NCBI GenBank assembly: GCA_031761405.1
Contig: JASEVX010000017.1
Location: 11,667,200 to 11,731,199 of the forward strand
DNA length: 64,000 nt
Direction of reading: 5' to 3'
Source: Serripes groenlandicus
Taxonomy: Eukaryota > Mollusca > Bivalvia > Cardiida > Cardiidae
Part shown: in pieces, positions 49,901 to 61,062 of the stretch
How positions within the stretch are numbered: the stretch's first letter is position 1
Layout: each line of letters starts with the position of its first letter
Notes under the pieces: model-generated
The model's database searches: none
The model's input: the letters and a program-made list of their open reading frames with translations, nothing else
What the model was told of the DNA's origin: nothing
Program-made: the position numbers and the translations under genes

Positions 49901-52900
49901 TGATCATGTGACTAGCGAATACCAACTGCGTAGATCAATCTCCTTTGCAGAGAACCGTTCTTTACACTCACTTACAAATAGTTAATTATAGGTGATTTAA
50001 AATGTTTATTTGGTTCGAAACAAATGAAGAAAAGACCAAACTGAGATACAACTGGTTTTAATAGAAAAATGACTGAATGAACACTCTCTGCTTATAAAGA
50101 GAGTGTAAAGAACGACAACACTGCGAAGAAGAATGGTTCACGAATCGGGTATTTCGTACACAATTATTTCGTCCTTGACACTTTTAAATGTGTCATGTGT
50201 CATTAGATTCCCTACAGGCATTTTGCTTGCAATCTGCATATTGTTATGCATCATTGACACAAGGGCGCTCATCATAATATAATTTTAAAACATGATTAGT
50301 TTGTTATTTTCATTATAAAAAAAGAAGGAAAGAATTACAATAAAATAACATGTTGTATAATATAGGGTTCAGTTTATGTTCGAAATTAAGTTTGAAATTA
50401 TTCAACAATTTCAATGAAATTTAACTGTTTAGCTGATATTATATTTCGAGGGTGGCTTAATTTATAAATATTGGACTACATTTTAACATTTGTCAAAGTA
50501 TGATATCATTTTATAATATAATAACGACTTTTGAAATCAATGTGGCAAAAGGAGAAATTGCTCATGATGAGCAACTTTTCCATTTGCCACAATGATTCAA
50601 CTCTATTCATTAAGCCTTTCCCTCATACAGACTCTTTCTGACGCCTCTGCTGCAGACGGCTTTTTGAAAACATAGTGACAAAAGAAAAAATTGCTCAAAA
50701 CGAGCAATTTCTCCTTTTGCCACAATGTTTTCCACTTTTAGTCATAGGTTATCCATTCAATTACAGAGATTTTCCATTTGTTGACAAAATGTATTCACAG
50801 TCGTCTGCTGCAGAATTGTCGTATGAGGGAAAGGGTTAATAATCATACTGTTATTTATAGTGATTTTTTATATTTTTTATTTGATAATTTTGAAATTGTC
50901 TGCTGCGGATTTGTTGTATGTGGGAAAGGTTTATGTTTGACTTTTTCAGAACACAACTTAATTATTAATAGAATTGAAAACGTGGCAAATTATGAAATTG
51001 CTTGACATGAACAATTTCTTCATTAGCCCCAACGATTTCAAAAGTCGTCTGCAGCAGATGCGTCAAAATGTTTCTACAAGTGGGAAAGGGTGAATGTATC
51101 TGTAAACCTGTGTTGTAGAAGTTCTTACAAAAAAAATCTATGCATATATATAGTAATTACTAGCTTTAATATTACTATACTACTTCTAATAGAACACAAG
51201 AGAAAGTTGATGCGACGCATCAATGTCGCCGGAAATCCATACGGCAGTTATGCATAACACTAACATTATAGTAGTATCAACTGAGGGGCATATTGGAACA
51301 TCAGGGGTGGGGTCAAGTGAAAATGTATCATAACTTGCATTGTTTTGTCAACGAAGTGAATGATAATTGAAGCCTTTCATTGTTTATGATCAATCTCCAT
51401 TCCAAAGTAGGTTGACCATACACACAACCAACTAATTATTGATCATAAACAGTAATGGAAATGAGTAATCTTGCGAATCATTAGTCTTAGAATGTATACA
51501 GTGCTTTCATTAAGGAATAATTATAAGATTTGTGAATTCCACATACACTTTTCAAGATGTTTGTCAGAATATTTGAATTTTATTATTTTTCAATAAAACC
51601 ACAAAACAGACAATTTAGGATTTGCATGCAATAGCACGTCATTTTACCTTTCCTCTATTTAAGACAACAGTGGACACCTTTGCAGCAATCTACTTGAAAA
51701 CAATGAGATAAGGGTTAAATCGCTGAAGACATGAGTTTTCTCTTTTTCTCAAGATGATATTAGCTTGGCATCCTAATTATATCATACTTTAACAAATGTT
51801 GAAATGTAGTTCAATATTTATAAATTAGACCACCTTCGAAATATAATATCAACTAAACAGTTAAATCTCATTGAAATTGTTGTATAATTTAAACGTAATT
51901 TCAAACATAAACTGAGCCCTACAACATGTTAATTTATTTTAATTCTTTCCTTCTTTTTTTATACTGAAAATAACAAACTACTCATGTTTTAAAATTATAT
52001 TATGATCGATGAGCGCCCTTGTGTCAATGATGTATAACACTATGCAGATCGGAAGCAATATGCCTTTATGGAATTAAATGACACATTTAAAATTGTCAAG
52101 GACGAAATAATTTTGTACGATAAATCCGATTCTTTCTTATTCGCAGAGGTGTCGTTCTTGAAACTCTCTTTATAGGCAGAGAGTGTTCGTTCAAAGTAAT
52201 TTTTCCATTAAAACCAGTTTTATCTCGGTTTGTTCTTTTCTTCATTTGTTTCGAACCAAATAAACATATTAAATCGCATATGATTTACTATTTGTAAGTG
52301 AGTGTAAAGAGCGGCTCTCTGCAAAGGAGATTGATCTACGCAGTTGGTATTCGCGAGTCACGCGATCAACAGTTTTAGCTTAGAAACAGTTCATATTTTA
52401 GATATACATGGATAAACATTATAAAATGCCTTCTTCACAAATCAAGATATCTCTTTGAACATGAAAATACCATTCAGTTAGTTAAAATTGCCATTAGAAG
52501 GAGAATATTCGACGTCATTTTCATCAGCAGGTGCGCGTATGTAAACAACATTAGACTGTGCGACGTAAAGGTTTGTAGTTATAGCCTTTTGATTACATGT
52601 AGTATATAGTGTAAAATACAGTATTTCATTCTAGCAAATAGGGACTGTTTTGTCTTCGTAAATAAAACAAAAAAACATAAATGCGAGTCAAAATAAAGAA
52701 ACTGAAAATACCTAAAACATCGGAATATTTATTTCATTTTAGATGTGTCATTACTGAGTGTTTTTAAACAAACACAATTGTAATATATTCAAGACATCTA
52801 AATGTGTTTCTTTCTAATAATAATCCCCCCCTCCCATGTGATTTCCGAAAACCTATTAAAAATAGAAGTCGCGGGCTTCTGCCTGGCGACTAATAATAAT

Positions 52901-55900
52901 TATATTGATTAACCCTTGTACATGCTTACCAACCTTTTCTCATTCTCAAGGGGGAGTTTCATGATCTCAAAGTGGGGGATTGGGGTTTGAAGTGGGAGAT
53001 TTTCAGCGCCATGAATTTAACAGTAGAAATGTTCACAATAGAACGGAATTTAGATAACTATGCAGAGATACATGTACAATACTTTCAATATTTAATATAG
53101 GAATTTAAAAAGACTCATTTTGAGAATGTTTTCTATTAAACAGATTATTTTCAACTGTATATCAGCATTTAAGTATTATTTTGGCATGTTTTCAAATCTG
53201 TGCTTTGATATTTAGAAATGTTTTAACTGTGGTTAACTAGAAAATCACGCAAGTTTTCTGTTACATCAAAGACTTTCATATTACATCCAAGAAAATAAAA
53301 ATATAAACAACATTTTAATTTATAGACACATGGAGAAGAAATATACATACATGTATTAATCATTTAGTTGAGCTACACACATTGTTTTGAACTTGTTGAA
53401 AGAAAGGGCCTTTAATCAGTGACAATATGTTAAAAAGTTGATGTTAGAAAATGCTTGTAGTAATTTTCAGTACATTTATCCTCATGATTTAAAAAGAAAA
53501 AAGAAAAAAAAAATTTTTTTTTTTTAAATTTTTCGAATTTTCGAAAATTGTGAGTTTCTCCCTCACGATCGTGGGGGTGGGGTTACGCCCTTCAAATCGT
53601 GAGACCCACGATTGTATCTGGAGGGTTGGTAAACATGCTTGTATCCTGACAATTTGAACATTGGGGTGTTGTCTGCTCTGCATTTTTAACCCTTTCCCTC
53701 ATATGACAATTCTGCAGCAGACGACTTTGAACGTATTTTGTCAAAACATAGAAAATCTCCTTAATTGAATGGATAACCTATGACTAAAAGTGGAAAACAT
53801 TGTGGCAAAAGGAGAAATTGCACGTCTTGTGCAATTTCTTCTTTTGTCACTATGTTTTCAAAAAGCCGTCTGCTGCAGAGGCGCCCGAAAGCGTTTATAT
53901 GAGGGAAAGAGTTAAAGATATGGGTTTCGACTACCCTGTGTTTTCAATCATGATATGGGTTTTGACTACATTGTACCCTGTATTTTCAACCATATGGGTT
54001 AATTTTGACTACTTATAATGTAATTTTTTAACTGTTACGTGTTTTGACCATATCAAGGGGATAATGAATGAGACATTTATAATTGACCAATGAATTTGAT
54101 TACCCTTTTCATTACAAATAGTATGGTTTTCACACCTTTAAATATCACATACATAATAATTTTTTTATTTTTTAACAAGAATGCATTTTTTCTAACTGCC
54201 CCTGATCACTTGGATTTGCTCATTATCAATAGGTTCTGAGCTTTTATTTGTTTATAAACAATTTGTTTAAATTTGAAAATAATTGGATGAACACACAGGG
54301 GACCCTTTAGTGTTTATAATTGGATGAACAATTGAACATACATGGGACTAACTCTATAGTGTTTATAATTGGATGAACATACATGGGACTGACGCTATAG
54401 TGTTTATAATTGGATGAACACACGTGGGACTCTATAGAATTTATAGGAAAAGAACCTGTATCCACAGACAGACACTCAGACAGGAAAAACATGCATCCAA
54501 TAAGCTTTTCAAAATATCATTTAATGTACATTTCTATTCATTATTTATTTGAAAATAATATTAAAGTGAACATAGATATTCTCTAGCTCAAAGGCTTCTG
54601 GCTGAAAGGTTGAATGGCGCAAAGTTCATAAAACCGTCACACATCTTTGATGTTATATTTTGTGCAATTTGCATAATTTATTATATACTAGTCACTCCTA
54701 TGACTCTTTTCAACCTAAATGTAACTCATATATGAGCTGATCCACTTCAAAACCAACCTTATGGACTCTGCGTAATGTATAGACGCAGATCAGCCTGCGC
54801 AGTATGGCATGCTAATCCCGGCCGAAACATTCCATATCAGGAGGTTAGAGGTATAGAGTAATGATTCCTGAAACAGAAAATCCACAGGAGGCGAAAAGAG
54901 TCTTATCAGGATTAGCCTGCGAGGCATGCTTAGGGTGATCCGGGTCGATACATTATGCAGAGTCAATAATGTTGGTTTTCTCGTGGAAAGGTTCATATAT
55001 ATATATATAAGATAATAGATTCATACTGAATGATAGCATAACCTTGATACTTAAATCTCATAAATCCAACTTATTTGGCCAAAGGGACAACATGCTGCTC
55101 TAATTTCCATTTTATTTGTAAAAGTAAAACACGTCTTTATAGAATGTCATAGATCTCTATCAATCAATAGATTATCAAGACATTAATATTTTAACTGCAG
55201 GGGGAGTTAATTCTTTCCCTCATATGACAATTGTGCAGCAGATGACTTTGAACATATTTTGTCAAAAAATGGAGAATCTCTATAATTGAATGGAAAACCT
55301 ACGTTTAAAAGTGGAAATATTGTGACAAATGGAGAAATTGCTCGTTTTGAGCAATTTCTTCTTATGTCGCTATGTTTTCAATAAGCTGTCCGCTGCAGAG
55401 GCGCCCGAAAGGGTATATATAAGGGAAAGGATTAACCCTTTCAGTTTGTCAGATACAAGAAATCTGCCGCAGATGTCTTTGAAAGAATCTTGGAAAAATT
55501 AATGTATAAACATATCAGTGAGACGATTCTTTTAAGTACCCACAACATAGGTTTCAAGGAGTGCGAAGAGAGATATCACATGAGAAAGACCTATTTTCTC
55601 CTCCTTATCTAGTCCTCTGTGTGACAATGTTTCAAAAGAAGTCTCAATCTGGTTAAGGGTTATTCTAAAAGGGTATATAAATCACATGTTTAGCAAATAG
55701 CCTCAAAGGGCGTTTTTTTTATATTAGCCGCTCATACATTATAATATATTAGTTTATGAGTATTTTTAATTTAAACAACCAAAATCCCCAAAAAGATTTC
55801 TTTGACAAACATAGATTCCTAATAAATAACGAATTTAAAATGACATTATTTTCTCCTTCTGGGGCATGCACAAGCTTGTTTAACGGCTTGCTTTCTAATG

Positions 55901-58900
55901 TATTCTGTCAATACTTTGACATAAATGGGGGATAATAATAGGTTCTTCATAGTTATGTGTAACTCATTTGACCTGTTTTTTTCTTCTGTATTAACCCTTT
56001 AATTGTCGTATGAGGGAAAGGGTTAAAATGTTTACAAAATCATTTGCAACAGATTTTTTCTTTTGTGGGAAAGGAATATTGACTTCTGTTCAGGCTTGAA
56101 CTTTATGGCCATGTGTAGGTGGTTAAAAGACATCTAAGAAATACATCTCTCAGACTTCCCAAGCTTCATCCACCCGCCTGAGAATTCCTGACAGTGTGCT
56201 GAGGAAAAAGTGTAAAGTCTTTAGAAATGTCTATGCTTAAGATACATGTTACAATGTATACAATATATATGCAAAAAAAAGAGATAATTGTAAGTTAACC
56301 CTTTCCCTCATACGACAATTCTGCAGCAGACGACTTTGAACATATTTTGTCAAAAAAAAAAATCTCTATAATTGAATGGATAACCTATAACATTGTGGCA
56401 AAAGGAGAAATTGCTTGTTTTGAGCAATTTCTTCTTTTGTCAATATGTTTTCAAAAAGCTGTCTGCTTCAGAGGCGTCAGAAAAAAAGTGTTCAGAGATA
56501 ATCATGGTTTGCAGATGGAGGCAATTAACTTGCACTCTTTAGATTCAGAAGATTGAGTGTATGCAGAATGCATGATTTTGAAGTATTTAATTCCAAGGAT
56601 CGATTTTTGTGTTTTCAGATTTGTCTAACACACCAAGAACTCGGGCGTGTGCTAGTTAAAAGCTGTTATTTCATTGGTATAGATTAGGTGAATTAATCCA
56701 AGCGCGTAGCTGACACAAATGCAAAACATTTTCCTATCTCGAAATTTCCTAGTAAATATGTTTATTTCACCATCAAGATCAAGATCAGTCATCATTTTGG
56801 TACTGAAATGCTCCCAGAAGACACCACTGACGATATAGAGGGAAAGAAATCCCGGCTGAGCATGCCCCCGGACACCCCTAAAAAACTTGCGTACACACTC
56901 TGTAGACCCTAGCTACGCTCCTGTCAGAGCTCTAGATAAGCAGCGTTATTCTTGTTCTAAAATCTTTATTAGAACCTCTAACCCTATGTTGTGGGTACTC
57001 AAAAGAAGAGAGCAATTGTGGGGAAAAGAGCTGAATACCCCTCCTTAAATGGACCTCTGGTCCCTGTAATCTCATCCTTTTCTGTTAGGCTAATCTGAAT
57101 ACATCCCTGATCTAGAGAAGTTTTCAAAAGGAAAACATTATAAAAGAATATAATACGATACTTCTAAAAAAATAAAATGAACAAATTTAGCATTTATGGG
57201 TAATATATGATACAACTTCTCTGTATCATTATATAGGAGTGTTTTGATAAATACAATTTATGAAATCAATCAGTTCAAAAGAGCTTTTCTTCAAATATGA
57301 GGACAACTAAGTGTAAAATCTAAATTACAAACCCCATTTGGGGGGTAAAATGTATCTAGTCCTTTAATTGGCTGGTAATACAGCATTACTGTATAGTGTA
57401 TTGGTGGTAGTTCAGTTTAGGGTCAATAATATCTACTGGTATCCGATCATAATTGATAGACTATTGTCTAGACAATTTGATGAAGTTGTAAATTGACCAA
57501 TATCTGGTTGGTTGTGATTTCCAGTTAAAAAGATGCTAGGAATGTTGGTATTGCTAAACTGCTGTATGAAGAATCTTGCAGCTTATTAGTCCCCTACCGG
57601 CGTGCCGAAGGGGACTATTAGGTTTGCACTCCGTCAGTCCATCTGTCAGTCAGTCAGTCAGTCAGTCAGTCCGGCAAATTTTTGTCCGGAGCATATCTCC
57701 AAAACTGTACTAGCTATGGCTATGAAATTCCATATGTGGATACATCTCATCAATGCGGAGTGCAGTGCATATGAACCATAACTCTTGCTTCCCTAATTTT
57801 TGAGTTATTTCCCTTTCTTTATTTTCATACTTGATTTTTGTCCGGAGCATATCTCCAAAACTGTACTAGCTATGGTTATGAAATTTCACACATGGATGCA
57901 TCTCATCAAGGGGGAGTGCAGTGGACATGAACCATATGAACCATAACTCTTGCTTGCCTAATTTTTGAGTTATTTCCCTTTCTTTATTTTCATACTTGAT
58001 TTTTGTCCGGAGCATATCTCCATAACTATACTAGCTATGGCTATGAAATTTCACACATGAATACATCGTATCAAGGGGGAGTGCAGTGGACATGAACCAT
58101 AACTCTTGCTTGCCTAATTTTTGAGTTATTTCCCTTTCTTTATTTTCATACTTGATTTTTGTCCGGAGCATATCTCCAAAACTGTACTAGCTATGGTTAT
58201 GAAATTTCACACATGGATGCATCTCATCAAGGGGGAGTGCAGTGGACATGAACCATAACTCTTGCTTGCCTAATTTTTGAGTTATTTCCCTTTCTTTATT
58301 TTCATACTTGATTTTTGTCCGGAGCATATCTCCATAACTATACTAGCTATGGCTATGAAATTTCACACATGAATACATCGTATCAAGGGGGAGTGCAGTG
58401 GACATGAACCATAACTCTTGCTTGCCTAATTTTTGAGTTATTTCCCTTTCTTTATTTTCATACTTGATTTTTGTCCGGAGCATATCTCCATAACTATACT
58501 AGCTATGGCTATGAAATTTCACACATGAATACATCGTATCAAGGGGGAGTGCAGTGCACATGAACCATAACTCTTGCTTCCCTAATTTGAGTTATTTCCC
58601 TTTCTTTATTTTCATACTTTATTGTCTTGATATACCTAAACATTGGGTTGCTATGACAACAGAAACAGACTCAAAAGTGCAAACCGGTAGGGGACTATGG
58701 TATTGCTTGCAATCCTCCAGTTACTTGTTTAAATAATAATGTACACTGTAGCTGTCATGTCAATATCTTTCTGGTAAAATAGGTATCTGACATTGTACTG
58801 AAACAATACTCTAATGTTGGTCTTACAATGGAGTTATTAAAGAAGCCTCAGTGACCATTTTTGAAGCCATTAGTAAATTTAAAGAGTTAGTGACAATTAA

Positions 58901-60966
58901 CAATTCTCATTTTCTCAATTTCCCCCAAAATATGTTTTAATCTGCCTCAAAATTATAAAACTTGTATTTGAATATATTTCAATTTACTCCCAGGATGTTT
59001 TAAATGTAAAAGGGTGTAAAATATTTGGTAGATAAAAATTAAGTGAAATAAGTTTTAAATTTAACAGTAGATAAAAATAAATAATAGGTCTTTGTCACAA
59101 TCATAACATCTGCCTTCAAAATTTTAATCAAACCAATAATTTTGAGGATATATACTCAAAAGAATTGTCACAGTTCTAATAGGCAAATCTTTTGCATATA
59201 TATATATTGAATGCACATCATAGGAATCAATGGTGGTCAATTAAAGATCTGAAACCTTTCCAGAACAGAACTGCAACAGAGGACAATAAAAATAGCTAAG
59301 CAGAAAAATGGAAAATTAACAAATTAATTACGGGTCATTTCTCCTTTTGCCATAGTATTTTCAATACTCTTCTGCTGCGGACGCTTAGAAAAGAATACAA
59401 CAATTTTGCAGCAGACGACTTTAAACATATTTTGTTCAAACATAGAAAATCTCCATAATTGAATGGATAAGTTATTATGACGAAAAGTGGAAAACATTGT
59501 GGCAATTTAGGAGAAATTGCACATTTTGTGCAATTTCTTCTTTTGTCACTATGTTTTCAAAAAGCTGTCTGCTGCAGGGGCGTCCGAAAGCGTTTATATG
59601 AGGGAAAGGGTTAAGAACATTTAAAGCTCAAGGTATTGAGATATATAAAATGCTCTTCCATGCAGCCAGGCATTGTATGAACAAAAATGAGTTAACTGTA
59701 GTGTCATACATTCTATTATTACATAAAGTTTATAAATGAGCCAGTGCATGAAAAAAGGTACAAGTTGGCATTTCTAAAACAGTCTAGGTTCAGATCATCT
59801 TATCCACCTGCTCAGTCTGATCATAATCTAAACCAGACAGAACCTCAAGCTATACAAGCTTATGATAGTTATCAGCGAGACAATTAGATATTGATCGACA
59901 ATGACAGTGATACTGGTACTATATTGTACTTTCATAAACTTGTACATTAACTCAACTTGTACCTCAAATACCTATTACAGTGGTGATGAGGATATGATAT
60001 TACGTTTGAAAAACACCTTCTCCGTCTACGATGCGACATTTCACCTCTTTCGAATGTATGTACTTGTAAATTGGTAAATGTGCTCTACCTGCTATGTCAT
60101 TTATAATGATTATTTGTGTAATTTTTTTTTCTCACTGGTTAAAATAAACTTCTTCTATTATTTCTTTTTATCAAATGATAACCATGTCTGACAATGTACA
60201 GGGGGCCAAGTTAAAACATTTATTGTAAAAACATAATATCCCAGCCATCCCTCCTTTGCCTGGGGCTGCTGTCAATGAAACACATGTTGATAACAGCATA
60301 TCTACCTATCTAGATCTTTAATTTGACCAATAACCTGCTATGATATTTTACAAAGTGTCGACTTTGAAAACATTTTTGAGTCTGAGGCCATTTATAGTAG
60401 TCTGTAATAGGTATCTATAGAGTTATACAATTAAGATACTTTAGCCTACAACATCAAATATATATATACATGTAAGCTTTAAACACACTGGTATGATAAA
60501 ATGATGCCTGTTGGTCTTAGCTAATATATGTTTACGTCTGTCAAATAGGACAAGTTAATTTATTACCTACTTTACACTATAAAAAGTTATACAACAATCT
60601 TTACTGTTTTCAAAAAGATTATATTAACCCTTTCCCACATACAACAAATCTACAGCAGACAACTTTGAAAATATACTGGCAAAACATGAAAAATCTCCTT
60701 AAATAAAAGTTAAATCATTTAAAAGAGTTAAAAAAATTGTGGCAAAAGGAGAAATTGCTCGCTTTGAGCAATTTCACCTTTCGCCACTATGTTTTCAAAG
60801 TTGTCTGCTGCAGAGGCGTCAGAAAGCGTCTATGTGTGGGAAAGAGTTAAAGCCCTGTCTGCAGAAAATGGTAGATACTTATGCCAGGAAGTCATTGTTA
60901 TGTTAAACAAACTGTTGCCATGCTTGTATTCAGCAAGAGAAAGAAAGAGAGAGAGAAAGAGAGAGG

Positions 60967-61062
<96 letters not shown>

